From Gilvimarinus sp. 2_MG-2023 (GTDB lineage: Bacteria; Pseudomonadota; Gammaproteobacteria; Pseudomonadales; Cellvibrionaceae): DNA of 64,000 nt. Position 1 is the stretch's first letter. Every line of letters starts with the position of its first letter. The notes beneath the pieces were generated by a model. The model saw nothing but the letters and a program-made list of their open reading frames with translations. It did not search any database and had not been told where the DNA came from. The stretch lies in NCBI RefSeq assembly GCF_030547685.1, contig NZ_JAUOQM010000044.1, positions 1 through 64,000 of the forward strand. The letters run 5' to 3'. This document shows positions 18,501 through 26,543 of this stretch, in pieces. Made by a program: the position numbers and the translations under genes.

Positions 18501-19172
18501 CGCACCTGGACGGCGGAAAACTCAGTGGGTATTGGCGGTTCTTATCTTTGTGTTTACGGTATGGAAGGGCCGGGGGGGTATCAATTTGTCGGTCGCACCA
18601 TGCAAATGTGGAATCGTTACCGGCGTACCGAGGCTTTTACCGAGCCTTACCTGCTGCGCTTTTTCGATCAAATTCGATTTTACGAAGTAGGTCACGATGA
18701 ACTCAGTCAAATCCGTCGTGATTTTCCTTTGGGCGATTACCCGCTTCGCACTGAGCCGGGGGAGTTTTCATTGGCGGGGTATCAAGCGCATATTGAGCAG
18801 CACAGCGCAGAAATTGAGGCGCATACCCAGCGTCGCGAGCAAGCCTTTAGCGATGAGTTAGCCCGTTGGCACGCCGATGGCCAGTTCCATTACGAGGCGC
18901 CAGAGGTGGTGCTAAATGACGATAGTCTAGTGATTGGCGATGACGATATTGTGGTGGATAGCTCGGTCGCGGGCAGCGTTTGGCAGCTTAATGTAGCACA
19001 GGGCGATCAGGTCGAAGCTGGCCAGTGTGTGATGCTATTGGAATCGATGAAAATGGAAGTGGCGGTTGTTGCCACTCAACCGGGCACAGTAAAAACGGTG
19101 GTGGTAAAAGAAGGGGGCCGGGTGAGTGCAGGCCAGCCGTTATTAATTTTGGACGGAGGGCTTGAGTCATGA
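15552..19172 (+). CDS. Biotin-dependent guanidine carboxylase (annotated elsewhere as urea carboxylase)
   Basis: A 1206-residue single-chain carboxylase. A biotin carboxylase domain (about 1-450; HPGYGFLSENS, STAGGGGIGM, EVNTRLQVEHGVTE) is followed by a carboxyltransferase region of KipA/KipI (AHS2/AHS1) type (about 465-1010) and a C-terminal biotinyl domain with Lys1167 in LESMKMEV as the biotin site. The ATP- and bicarbonate-dependent reaction carboxylates guanidine (or urea). The riboswitch and the deiminase genes point to guanidine as substrate; residues that separate the two substrate classes were not checked. Length is normal for the family. Its final ATGA overlaps the start of the allophanate hydrolase gene. 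Confidence 0.9.
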   Translation: MFKKVLIANRGAIATRIIRTLRKMGVTSVAVYAEVDAQSLHVRQADEAYSLGEGGAADTYLNSEKVLEIARACGAEAIHPGYGFLSENSAFVTDCEAADIAFIGPTPEQMQSFGLKHRAREIAANADVPLPPGSGLLANIESACQTAADIGYPVMLKSTAGGGGIGMQVCESESVLREAFNKVKQLGKNNFADDGVFLEKYIARARHIEVQAFGDGKGGVLAIGERDCSAQRRNQKVIEECPAPNLPEPVRQRLYRLAETLLSSVRYRNAATVEYIYDADTEQCYFLEVNTRLQVEHGVTEMVWSVDLVQWMLQQAAGELPPLEQLREGLTPSGHAIQLRVYAEDPYRDFQPCAGLLSHVELPTPSDELPGLRIEHWLDSGIEVSPFFDPMLAKIIYCGDDRAEAIQGLRSTLDKTQLYGIESNCAYLRHLLDDSVITRGEVTTRYLASVDWCPARIDILQGGTQTTIQDYPARGGYWDVGVPPSGPFDNYSFRLANALLGNLPDAAALEITLQGPTLQFSTATRILVAGAEIPLTLDGEAVAMSTPVDVAAGQTLVMGRIERGARAYLAVAGGIDCPTYLGSRSTFTLGQFGGHNGRALRTGDVLALGQMIGEPTAQQAPLVDIGSSWELRVIYGPHGAPDFFTDADVQTFFSEHWEVHYNSSRTGVRLIGPKPEWARQSGGEAGMHPSNIHDNAYAFGTVDFTGDMPVILGPDGPSLGGFVCPATVITADLWKLGQLRAGDTLRFVPVSYADAVVAEQQQQALFVDNSAQVATTNPAPIDLNELPSPIVQRLSAAEVGDEVVYRLAGDHFLLVEYGPLELDIRLRFRAHALMQDLQKNPLPGLRELTPGIRSLQLHYDSQQLPLDKLLAELAERERHLSQRLDSLTVPSRTVWLPLSWNDEACQLAVDKYQQSVRANAPWCPDNLEFIRRINGLDSIDDVKRIVFDAAYLVMGLGDVYLGAPVATPVDPRHRLVTTKYNPARTWTAENSVGIGGSYLCVYGMEGPGGYQFVGRTMQMWNRYRRTEAFTEPYLLRFFDQIRFYEVGHDELSQIRRDFPLGDYPLRTEPGEFSLAGYQAHIEQHSAEIEAHTQRREQAFSDELARWHADGQFHYEAPEVVLNDDSLVIGDDDIVVDSSVAGSVWQLNVAQGDQVEAGQCVMLLESMKMEVAVVATQPGTVKTVVVKEGGRVSAGQPLLILDGGLES

Positions 19173-20980
19173 GTACGCCTACCTTAACGCGTCATAGTCT
19201 TCACCTCGCGTATCGCGATGGTCGTCTTACTCCCAGAGCGCTACTGGCAGAAATCACCAAACGCTGCGAGGCTTTAACGGACCATAATATTTGGATCTAT
19301 CGCCTTAGCGCCGCCGAGCTTGAGCCCTATTTGCAGGCGCTAGAAGGGCAAAGTCCCGACAGCCTGCCACTGTATGGCTTACCTTTTGCGATCAAGGATA
19401 ATATTGATTTAAAGGGTGTACCTACCAGCGCTGCCTGTGAGGCATTTACTTATACGCCGCCGCACTCCGCCACCGTGGTGCAGGCATTGATTGATGCCGG
19501 GGCCATTCCTGTTGGGAAAACCAACCTCGATCAATTTGCCACCGGTTTGGTCGGTACACGCTCCCCCTGGGGCGCGTGTAAGAATAGCGCCGACCCTAAT
19601 ATGATCAGTGGCGGTTCCAGCTCTGGTTCCGCCGTAGCCGTGGCCAAGGGGCTGGCTTGCTTTAGTCTCGGTACCGATACCGCCGGCTCGGGGCGCGTGC
19701 CCGCCTGTTTTAATAATTTGGTGGGACTTAAGCCTAGCATTGGTTTATTGTCGGCCACCGGTATGGTGCCCGCTTGCCGTTCGCTGGATTGCATGACCGT
19801 ATTTGCTCTCAATACCGATGATGCCCATGCGGCGCTGTCAGTCGCCGAGGGTGATGACGAAAGCGATGCCTACAGTCGCGTCAACCCTTTTGCCAATAGT
19901 GCTCGTCACTACGGCCGCCAATCTGGCCCTCTGCGTTTAGGGGTTATGTCCGCAGAGCAGTTGGCGTTTTTTGGCCACGAGGGGTATCAAAGTGCCTACC
20001 AATCCAGTTTAAGTGCGATAGAAAAGCTTGCTGATATAGAATTGATTGAAGTGGATATGTCGGCGTTTTTATCGGCCGCTAAACTATTGTATGAAGGCCC
20101 TTGGGTGGCCGAGCGCTACCTCGCGTGCTCCCCATTAATTGAGGAACACCCCAACGCTTTATTGCCGGTGACCAAGGCGATTATCAGTGCCGGTGCCGCA
20201 CCGTCTGCGCGAGATGGCTTTACCGCGCAGTACCGCTTAAAAGCGCTGCGCAAAGAGGCACAACGTGTGCTCGACTCGGTGGATGCTTTGCTCACGCCAA
20301 CCGCGCCACGGCCTTTTTCTATTGCAGAACTTGAGGCCAACCCGATTGAGTTAAACAGCCAGCTCGGTTACTACACCAATTACATGAACTTGTTTGATCT
20401 TTGCGGTTTGGCGTTGCCAACGGCTTTCACCGAACAAGGTTTCCCCTTTGGCCTGACACTCGTGGCCGAAGCCTTTAGTGACCGCAAGCTGTTATCCATT
20501 GGCAACCGCCTTCAGCAAAGTTTCGCGTTGCCACTGGGCGCGAATAAAAACGCCTTTGAGGCGTTATCCGATAAGCCTGCCGGTGGTGCCGAGCGCATCG
20601 ATCTGGTGGTGTGCGGAGCACACTTAAATGGGCAACCGCTTAATTGGCAGCTGCGCGAGCGCGGGGCAACCTTGCAGCGTTGTACTCAGTCGGCGCCGGA
20701 GTATCAGCTTTATGCTCTGCCTGGTGGGCCACCACTGCGCCCAGCTATGGTCTTGGCAGAAGAGGGCCAAGGTTGCGCTATTGAGGTGGAGGTATGGTCA
20801 ATGCCTGTGGCGGAGTTAGGCAGTTTTGTCGCCGGCATTGCCGCCCCTTTAGGAATCGGCAAAGTGCGTTTAGTCGACGGTACGCAGTGCGCGGGGTTTA
20901 TTTGTGAGCAGTCGGGTATTGAGGGGGCTATCGATATTAGTCAATTCGGTGGCTGGCGTGCCTACCTAGGCAGTAGTTGA
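19169..20980 (+). CDS. atzF: Allophanate hydrolase
   Basis: A 603-residue amidase-signature enzyme that splits allophanate into ammonia and CO2, the last step of this pathway. The Ser-cisSer-Lys triad is visible and correctly spaced: Lys76 (FAIKDNID), Ser150 (GGSSSGS) and Ser174 (TAGSGRVPA). The roughly 150-residue C-terminal domain (after about 450) is the part known in AtzF-type enzymes. Translational coupling to the carboxylase gene is by a four-base overlap. The call is firm; only substrate flow into it (guanidine rather than urea) is inferred from context. Confidence 0.93.
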   Translation: MSTPTLTRHSLHLAYRDGRLTPRALLAEITKRCEALTDHNIWIYRLSAAELEPYLQALEGQSPDSLPLYGLPFAIKDNIDLKGVPTSAACEAFTYTPPHSATVVQALIDAGAIPVGKTNLDQFATGLVGTRSPWGACKNSADPNMISGGSSSGSAVAVAKGLACFSLGTDTAGSGRVPACFNNLVGLKPSIGLLSATGMVPACRSLDCMTVFALNTDDAHAALSVAEGDDESDAYSRVNPFANSARHYGRQSGPLRLGVMSAEQLAFFGHEGYQSAYQSSLSAIEKLADIELIEVDMSAFLSAAKLLYEGPWVAERYLACSPLIEEHPNALLPVTKAIISAGAAPSARDGFTAQYRLKALRKEAQRVLDSVDALLTPTAPRPFSIAELEANPIELNSQLGYYTNYMNLFDLCGLALPTAFTEQGFPFGLTLVAEAFSDRKLLSIGNRLQQSFALPLGANKNAFEALSDKPAGGAERIDLVVCGAHLNGQPLNWQLRERGATLQRCTQSAPEYQLYALPGGPPLRPAMVLAEEGQGCAIEVEVWSMPVAELGSFVAGIAAPLGIGKVRLVDGTQCAGFICEQSGIEGAIDISQFGGWRAYLGSS

Positions 20981-21064
20981 AAATCACGAGTGTCACCTAA
21001 GCAGGGCGAGCATCTCTGCAGTATGAAACAACGGCCAGGGAGCCTGTTTACTTATCTCTATGCT

Positions 21065-21098
21065 GCTATCTCTAATGCCCGAGGGCATTAGAGATAGC
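21065..21098. repeat. Perfect 16-bp inverted repeat between convergent operons
   Basis: GCTATCTCTAATGCCC (21065-21080) and its exact complement (21083-21098) are separated by two bases. It lies between the convergent atzF and tpiA genes and so may act as a bidirectional transcription barrier, but neither side has a T-run. The base GC balance and perfect symmetry are unusual for an ordinary terminator. Confidence 0.6.
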
Positions 21099-21160
21099 TT
21101 GTGGCTACGGCGCCGCCCTCTACCTTTGTTTCGAAAAAATCGAAGGCGACTGGCTGTTTG

Positions 21161-21922
21161 TTATTGGGCCGATTTGTTGGCCAGCGCACAAATTTCAGCG
21201 AAGTGTTCGGGATCTAAGCTAGCACCGCCAACGAGCACGCCATCGACGTGTGGTGTGGAAAGGAGCTCTTCAACGTTGTCTTTATTGACGCTACCACCAT
21301 AGAGTATGTGTACTTTATTGGCCCGTTCTGTGCCAAGTATTTCTACCAGCTCTTGATATATAAAACTGTGCACTTTTTGAACTTGATCGGCCGTGGCCGC
21401 TTTGCCGGTGCCTATAGCCCATACGGGTTCGTAAGCGATGCACAGCTCTTTCCCTTCAAGGTTAAGGTCGGGCAGCGATTGGTGTAGTTGACGATAGAGT
21501 ATGTCGTTGGTTAGGCCGAGCTCGTATTGCTGTAAATTTTCACCGACACACAAAACCGGTATCAGGTTATTATCGAGCGCCTTTTCCATTTTGGTGTGGC
21601 AAGAGTTGTCGTTCTCCAAAAATACTTGGCGTCTCTCCGAATGGCCTATAAGACAAAATTGGCAGCCCACTTCGCTCAGCATTTGTGCAGAGGTTTCTCC
21701 AGTAAAAGCGCCAGAGGCAAATTTACTGACATTTTGACTTCCTACCATAATGTCAGAATTGCGTAAAAAGCTCACCATATCGCCGATGTAGACATAGGGT
21801 GGTGCGATGCCGATTCTAGCCTCGAATTTTCGGTTCAGCATGGATGCGACCGAAGTGCAGGTAAGATCTATCCCTCCGTTGAGCTTCCAGTTGGCAATGA
21901 CGAAAGGGGCTTGTTTTTTCAT
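21161..21922 (-). CDS. tpiA: Triose-phosphate isomerase
   Basis: A 253-residue TIM. Catalytic residues are all present: Lys13 (ANWKLNG), His94 (IGHSERR) and Glu165 (AYEPVWAIGTGK). It interconverts glyceraldehyde-3-phosphate and dihydroxyacetone phosphate. Its place beside the alginate regulator, with class II aldolase and fructose bisphosphatase genes 12 kb away, suggests a pathway-dedicated copy that feeds alginate-derived triose into gluconeogenesis. A second, housekeeping tpiA elsewhere in the genome would be expected. A stretch of 304 bases without evident structure lies upstream. Confidence 0.94.
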   Translation of the reverse strand: MKKQAPFVIANWKLNGGIDLTCTSVASMLNRKFEARIGIAPPYVYIGDMVSFLRNSDIMVGSQNVSKFASGAFTGETSAQMLSEVGCQFCLIGHSERRQVFLENDNSCHTKMEKALDNNLIPVLCVGENLQQYELGLTNDILYRQLHQSLPDLNLEGKELCIAYEPVWAIGTGKAATADQVQKVHSFIYQELVEILGTERANKVHILYGGSVNKDNVEELLSTPHVDGVLVGGASLDPEHFAEICALANKSAQ

Positions 21923-22226
21923 TTGATTAAAACCTCAGTGGCTCGTGGATGTAATGGCGCGCCGAGTTGTGTGGGCTGCCAGTTACCGAGTGTTTGTTCG
22001 TATGAATAAGTGAGTTAGTTATTGTTTGCTTGGTCAGGTCGTACCGTTACTCGTCGAGACTCCAATGCATGGGAAGTAACAGTGATCATGTGACTTACCA
22101 TACAGTTGGATGTGGTTGGTCTGAGTAAGTAGAGCAGTTCATGAGCGATAGTGAATGGCTTTGACTGACCGTCTGATAAGGTTTGTGAGTTATGCTCGGC
22201 CTGTTGAATAAGGGCCGAGCACAATC
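21923..22226. other. Intergenic region between tpiA and gntR
   Basis: About 300 bases. The only structure seen is a 9-bp stem (TGCTCGGCC 22193-22201 with GGCCGAGCA 22213-22221) directly after the gntR stop, without a T-run. It is a possible gntR 3' end. The rest should hold the tpiA promoter, which I could not identify. Confidence 0.4.
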
Positions 22227-23003
22227 TTATTCAGTCATATACTGAATGCGGTTGAGAGAAAATCGCTCGCGCCGTTCACTTAACTGCCTTTGGATCTCTT
22301 CAACCGCCCGCTGCTCAGTCGTGGCGTGCAGTGCATCGAGCGAGCGAGAAAAATGATTTCTCATGGATAGGCGTGCGGCGTGCGGATCGCGTGCTTTGAG
22401 TGCCTCCAATATTACCCTGTGTTCTTTGATACGTCTCTCGCCGTCGGTTTTACACACCGACTGATGAGCAACTTTTAAGTCAGGTAAGTTGGCCTGAATC
22501 TCCCAAAGGTGTTGGATGATACTGATTAGGGGGCGATTTTGGGTGGAGTTGGCGATGACCAAATGAAATTTTCGATCGGCTATTTCTGAGGTGAGGTTGC
22601 CATCGTTATTTTCTTTGTTCATTTCTTCCAGCGCGGTGTTGAGCTCTTCGAGTTGCTCAGCCGTGATGGTAGATGCAGCCAATGCTGCGGCTTCCGATTC
22701 GATCAGTACCCGCGCCTCAGTTACCTCAAAGGGACTGTACTCGCGCGGATTAGTGCTGTTAGCCTTGAAGGATTTTAGGGCGTAAACACCTGAGCCGGTT
22801 TGAACCTCGACTCGACCCATTACCTCAAGAGCAATAATGGCTTCACGAATAGTTGGACGGCTGACACCGTAGCGCTCCGAAAGCTCGCGCTCGGGAGGCA
22901 AGCGAGCCCCGGCGGGAAACTCCCCAGAATCGAGGGCCGCCAACATTTTCTGCGCAACCTTGCGATAGGTGCGTCTATTACCGCTATTACTGCTATCGCT
23001 CAT
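22227..23003 (-). CDS. GntR/FadR-family transcriptional regulator of the alginate locus
   Basis: A 258-residue regulator. The N-terminal winged helix-turn-helix carries classic GntR features (FPAGARLPPERELSERYGVSRPTIREAI, residues about 33-60), followed by an FCD effector domain (about 95-240). A CAGGAG ribosome site precedes the ATG. The gene's own promoter is overlapped by a TTGGT-type motif that recurs before the transporter, lyase and TonB receptor genes, so it probably represses the locus and itself until an alginate-derived uronate (for example DEH or KDG) binds. The effector identity is inference. Confidence 0.88.
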   Translation of the reverse strand: MSDSSNSGNRRTYRKVAQKMLAALDSGEFPAGARLPPERELSERYGVSRPTIREAIIALEVMGRVEVQTGSGVYALKSFKANSTNPREYSPFEVTEARVLIESEAAALAASTITAEQLEELNTALEEMNKENNDGNLTSEIADRKFHLVIANSTQNRPLISIIQHLWEIQANLPDLKVAHQSVCKTDGERRIKEHRVILEALKARDPHAARLSMRNHFSRSLDALHATTEQRAVEEIQRQLSERRERFSLNRIQYMTE

Positions 23004-23049
23004 TTAATCCACTCCTGACTTGTAATGTTCTCTAATTATTAACCTTGCA

Positions 23050-23092
23050 ATCATAGCACAGAATCGTTAATTGGTAATACAGGTTGGTTGAC
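23050..23092 (-). promoter_or_regulatory. gntR promoter with overlapping TTGGT operator pair
   Basis: Reading the minus strand, -35 TTACCA (23077-23072), a 16-bp spacer and -10 TATGAT (23055-23050, preceded by TGC as an extended -10) form a good promoter for gntR. The -35 lies inside ATTGGTAATAC (23070-23080), and a second copy TTGGTTGAC lies at 23084-23092. Nearly the same two-part block recurs at 26993-27015 before the transporter gene. This suggests autoregulation. Confidence 0.6.
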
Positions 23093-23280
23093 GGAACCAT
23101 GAAAAGCTGAGAGCGACGTAACAAAAGGCACAAAAAACGTGTGGAATTATAGTGGGGGGTGCTCAACTCATGCTCTAAAACGTAACAGTCTTAATGCGAA
23201 TAGATAGTGATTTGGCGCATATCGCCGCAAGGTTTGATGAGTCTGTACCTTTTATGAGGTGATACAATCCGGTAATAATA

Positions 23281-23318
23281 ATTGGTTGACACTTTGGGTG
23301 TATCGTTGGTAGTCTAAC
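23281..23318 (+). promoter_or_regulatory. Promoter/operator upstream of the DEH reductase gene
   Basis: ATTGGTTGACA contains a perfect -35 TTGACA (23286-23291). The operator-like TTGGTTGAC overlaps it. The -10 is weak (TAGTCT, 23310-23315, 18-bp spacer). A second motif-like copy, TTGGTAGTC, lies at 23306-23314. The first 15 bases are the same as at 27175-27189 before the PL6 gene. The site is more than 430 bases ahead of the gene, implying a long leader. Confidence 0.55.
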
Positions 23319-23752
23319 TGTTCAGTCGAAGGTGGTGGCTGAGCCTAGTTCTGTGTGTGGCGTATGCCAGTACTAATAAGGGCTTAGGGCTCGGTTGATC
23401 ATTTCCCGCTGATCAGACTAGAAGTTGGCTGATCCGCTAAATTCTAGTGTGTGGCTCTCCTTGGGTCGGGCCTCCCTTTATTGGGTAGGCCCGATCTATT
23501 TTTTGAGCGATAATGTGAAGCTGAGAGTTTGGCACATAAAAGCCTGCTTTTTCTCAATCAAGGCTTCTTTGCCCTTTGGTGTTTCACAGCGGCAGTAAGA
23601 ATTACCTTAAAACGATTTTTCTTCGCGGGGCTTTATGCTTTTGCGGTGGCAGCTCGTTTAATTTTGTTGCTCGCGGTTGCTTTAATCTCCGCGAGGACTC
23701 AGTATTCTGCGCTCATGCGTCGAGTTTCAAATGTATATTTTAGGAGTCAGAT
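23319..23752 (+). other. Long leader region before the DEH reductase gene
   Basis: Between the probable promoter at 23286 and ATG 23753 there is no convincing gene; a hydrophobic open frame at 23529-23756 lacks a ribosome site. The stretch holds several short inverted repeats (for example CTAGAA near 23420 with TTCTAG near 23443) and a strong terminator-like hairpin at 23466-23500. It could be an attenuated leader or a roughly 180-nt small RNA gene. Confidence 0.4.
23466..23501 (+). terminator. Intrinsic terminator-like hairpin within the leader
   Basis: TCGGGCCT (23466-23473) pairs with AGGCCCGA (23487-23494), the inner CCC/GGG extends the stem, and the sequence TCTATTTTTTG follows at once. 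In position and form this is a Rho-independent terminator, about 180 bases after the TTGACA promoter and 250 bases before the coding start. Confidence 0.65.
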
Positions 23753-24631
23753 ATGACTAAACCTGTTATCGGATTTATCGGTTTGGGCCTTATGGGCGGC
23801 AACATGGTTGAAAACCTGCAAAAACGAGGTTTTGAGCCGGTTGTAATGGATCTTAATAAAGAAGCGGTTGATGCCGTTGTAGCACGCGGCGCAACTGCGG
23901 CGTCTTCAGCCAAAGAGTTGGCTGAAGCTAGCGACATTATTATGTTGTGTCTGACCACCTCTAATGTGGTAGAAAAGCTGGTATACGGCGATGACGGCAT
24001 TTTAGCGGGTATTAAAGAAGGTGCGGTACTGGTTGACTTCGGTACTTCAATTCCTGCCTCAACCCGCAAGATTGGCGCTGATTTGGCCAAGAAAGGTGCC
24101 GGCATGGTTGACGCTCCTCTGGGTCGTACACCTGCTCACGCGAAAGATGGCTTGCTTAACATTATGGCCTCTGGTGACAAAGAGACTTTTGAGAAAGTTA
24201 AGCCAGTACTAGAGCAGCAAGGTGAGAATGTTTTCTACCTGGGCGCGCTGGGTGCCGGCCACACCACTAAGTTGATTAACAACTTTATGGGTATGACGAC
24301 CGTTTGTGCTATGTCTCAAGCGTTTGCAGTTGCAGATCGTGCGGGTGTTGATCGTCAGCAGTTGTTCGATATTATGTCTACTGGCCCATCTAGCTCACCT
24401 TTCATGAACTTCTGTAAGAATTACGCTGTTGATGGTGTGAGTGATTTGGGATTCTCGATTGCTAACGCTAATAAAGATCTGGGCTATTTCCTTGAGATGG
24501 TCAACGATCTGGGTACTCAGGCGCCAATCGCCGAAGGTACTTCTAAAGGCTTGCAGGACGCTGTTGCTGCCGATATGGGCAATGGCAATGTTCCAGAGAT
24601 CTTTGATTACTACCTCAAGTTAGCAAAATAA
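23753..24631 (+). CDS. DEH reductase candidate, beta-hydroxyacid dehydrogenase family (DehR-like)
   Basis: A 292-residue NAD(P)-dependent dehydrogenase of the 3-hydroxyisobutyrate/2-hydroxy-3-oxopropionate reductase family. Rossmann motif GFIGLGLMGGNMV lies at 7-19, and the catalytic lysine Lys173 is in GAGHTTKLINNF. Homologous enzymes in Vibrio and Saccharophagus alginate loci reduce DEH (4-deoxy-L-erythro-5-hexoseulose uronate) to KDG, and the location supports that role. AGGAG precedes the ATG. It is transcribed alone, from a GntR-type promoter with a long leader, to the terminator at 24645. An SDR at 32373 is a second candidate for the same step. Confidence 0.85.
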   Translation: MTKPVIGFIGLGLMGGNMVENLQKRGFEPVVMDLNKEAVDAVVARGATAASSAKELAEASDIIMLCLTTSNVVEKLVYGDDGILAGIKEGAVLVDFGTSIPASTRKIGADLAKKGAGMVDAPLGRTPAHAKDGLLNIMASGDKETFEKVKPVLEQQGENVFYLGALGAGHTTKLINNFMGMTTVCAMSQAFAVADRAGVDRQQLFDIMSTGPSSSPFMNFCKNYAVDGVSDLGFSIANANKDLGYFLEMVNDLGTQAPIAEGTSKGLQDAVAADMGNGNVPEIFDYYLKLAK

Positions 24632-24644
24632 TTTGAGCGGTAAT

Positions 24645-24687
24645 AAAAAGCCGCGCTTGAGCCTCTCGGCTCAGCGCGGCTTTTTTC
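24645..24687 (+). terminator. Rho-independent terminator after the DEH reductase gene
   Basis: GCCGCGCTTGAGC pairs with GCTCAGCGCGGC (one bulged base) around a short loop, followed by TTTTTT and preceded by AAAAA, so it could act in both directions. It starts 14 bases after the stop codon. Confidence 0.9.
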
Positions 24688-25150
24688 GTTCTGATAGCTT
24701 ACCTCTTAAGATAGTTTTATTGAGCTCGGCCGGAAAGGTTGAGTATTTTGCTCTGTCCCCTCTGCTTAACTCCCGTTTCACTGATCTGCTTTTTAGGCCT
24801 GCCTTTTAGGGAGCGTCTGTTGGCGCTGGCGTGTTCCTGCTCGGTCTCAAAATGCTTAATCTTGCCCGCTTATCCGGCCTTTGATTTGTTTGGCTCTTAT
24901 CCCCCTTAATTCGCTGCCTGTATGGCGGTCCATGCACTTGGCTCGTGAGGCTTGAAGATAGGTAAGGTCACTGTGTATCGCGCATAGTCGCTGCCTGTAG
25001 GTGGATGGTGGTGCTGCAAAAGAGAGTTTGAGTTGAGTGGTGGGCGGTTTGCTCGCTCGCCTGTGTTAACAGTGGGCATTGTGGGGGAGGGGGCGTGTTC
25101 ACAGGGGCGGCTGGGATAAGCTTGGGCGGTAAGGGGGTAGGCTCAGGCAA
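24688..25150. other. Convergent intergenic region, no gene seen
   Basis: About 460 bases between two terminators that face each other. Open frames here are short and proline-rich when translated from the minus strand, with no recognisable family. Nothing else was identified. Confidence 0.45.
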
Positions 25151-25195
25151 TAAAAAGCCGCTCACATAATGCAGGGCATTAGTGGTGAGCGGCTT
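25151..25195 (-). terminator. Rho-independent terminator of the transporter gene
   Basis: On the minus strand, AAGCCGCTCAC (25195-25185) pairs with GTGAGCGGCTT (25165-25155) and runs into TTTTATT. It lies about 45 bases after the transporter stop. Confidence 0.88.
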
Positions 25196-25238
25196 GGGTG
25201 TGCTGCAAGCCGAGGGGCTTGCGGGGCACAGTTGAGGC

Positions 25239-26543
25239 TTAGTCTCTTGCTTTCAAAGGCTCAACAGTTGGGATAAGAATCCAGATTGCCGCTAGGGCGA
25301 TAACGGCTAGTGACGCACCAATGATAAAGGCGGGTGCGTAGTTGCCACCAGAGGTTAACCAAGGAACGAAAATGGTTAGGCCCCAGGCTGAGAACTTGGC
25401 AGCCATACCGGCAAAGCCCGATAGCGTGCCCACTGATTTTTGGCTCAGCATATCTGCAGGCAGTGTTTGCACGCTGCTGATAGCAGTTTGGAAGCCAAAC
25501 AGGATCACACCCATCAGCAGTACCGCGGTAACTGGGCCGCCAGGGCTGGCCATGGCCAGCAGGCAAGGCAGCATCAGCAGGCAGCCAAGGGTGATGACGA
25601 ATTTGCGGGTTTTGTTGATGGTCCAGCCAGCGCCAATACGGTTTTGCGAGAGAAGGCCGCCAAACCAAGCGCCGAACATTGCGCCCACGTAAGGTACCCA
25701 GCCGTATAGGGCGATGCCTTTAACATCCATATTGTAAACTTCGGCAAGGTAGGTGGGAATCCAAAAAACAAACAGCCACCAGATGGGGTCGATAGCCGCC
25801 GAGGCAATAATAACCCCCCAGCTTTGCTTGCGCGATAGCATTTCTTTGGTATTGGGGGCGTATTCTGTTTCGACGTTGTTGTCGTCGGTGGCCGGGGTGG
25901 TTTTCTGGCCGGTAAGAATATATTCGCGCTCTTCGGCGGTGATCCAGGGGTGTGTGCCAGGCGGAGACTTGACCAGAACGAGCCAAGGCACGAGCCATAG
26001 CAGGCCAAGCAGACCGACGATAACGAAGATGGCTTGCCAGCTGAAGTGAATGGCCAAGAAGGCAATGATTGGAATCGATACCAGGCCGCCAATAGCCGCG
26101 CCGGAGTTGAAGATGCCCTGCGCCAGTGCGCGCTCTTTGGACGGGAACCATTCGGCGTTACCTTTGGCAGCGCCAGGCCAGTTACCGGCCTCTGCTACAC
26201 CGAGTAGGCTGCGGAAAATACTTAAAGAAACCACACCTTGCCCGAACGCGTGCAGGGCGGTAGCGATTGACCAAACACCAATAGATAGGGCGAAGCCTAT
26301 ACGAGTGCCGACCCAGTCGAAAATTTTCCCGAAAATTGCTTGGCCGAGGGCGTAGGCGAGAATAAAGAAGCCGGAGATGGTGCCGTATATGGCTTTGCGG
26401 CCATCGGCGTCTAGGTCTGGGTATAGCTCTTCACCCATACTGGTTGCCCAGAGGACGTTCATCGTTTGGCGGTCGATATAGTTAATAATGGTGGCAAGTG
26501 CGATCAGAGAGATCACCCACCATCGTAAGTTTTTGATTTTCAT
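25239..26543 (-). CDS. MFS transporter, ExuT-like (anion:cation symporter group), probable uronate importer
   Basis: A 434-residue, twelve-helix MFS protein of the ACS (hexuronate/ExuT-like) group. It begins with RWWVISLIALATIINYIDRQTMNV and has the family's GVAEAGNWPGAAKG-x-EWFP block near residues 115-135. GGGAG precedes the ATG. In the alginate setting it most likely imports unsaturated monouronate/DEH across the inner membrane after PL17 has made monomers in the periplasm. The substrate is inferred from neighbours. Its probable promoter lies about 420 bases upstream and carries the GntR-type motif. Confidence 0.88.
   Translation of the reverse strand: MKIKNLRWWVISLIALATIINYIDRQTMNVLWATSMGEELYPDLDADGRKAIYGTISGFFILAYALGQAIFGKIFDWVGTRIGFALSIGVWSIATALHAFGQGVVSLSIFRSLLGVAEAGNWPGAAKGNAEWFPSKERALAQGIFNSGAAIGGLVSIPIIAFLAIHFSWQAIFVIVGLLGLLWLVPWLVLVKSPPGTHPWITAEEREYILTGQKTTPATDDNNVETEYAPNTKEMLSRKQSWGVIIASAAIDPIWWLFVFWIPTYLAEVYNMDVKGIALYGWVPYVGAMFGAWFGGLLSQNRIGAGWTINKTRKFVITLGCLLMLPCLLAMASPGGPVTAVLLMGVILFGFQTAISSVQTLPADMLSQKSVGTLSGFAGMAAKFSAWGLTIFVPWLTSGGNYAPAFIIGASLAVIALAAIWILIPTVEPLKARD

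Noticed and set aside
15552-19172. True urea carboxylase of a urea amidolyase pathway
   Set aside because: The guanidine-I riboswitch and the deiminase gene pair argue for guanidine; urea use cannot be fully excluded from sequence alone.
23529-23756. Hydrophobic 75-codon open frame in the DEH reductase leader
   Set aside because: No ribosome binding site, it overlaps the next start, and it follows a terminator-like hairpin; more likely non-coding leader.
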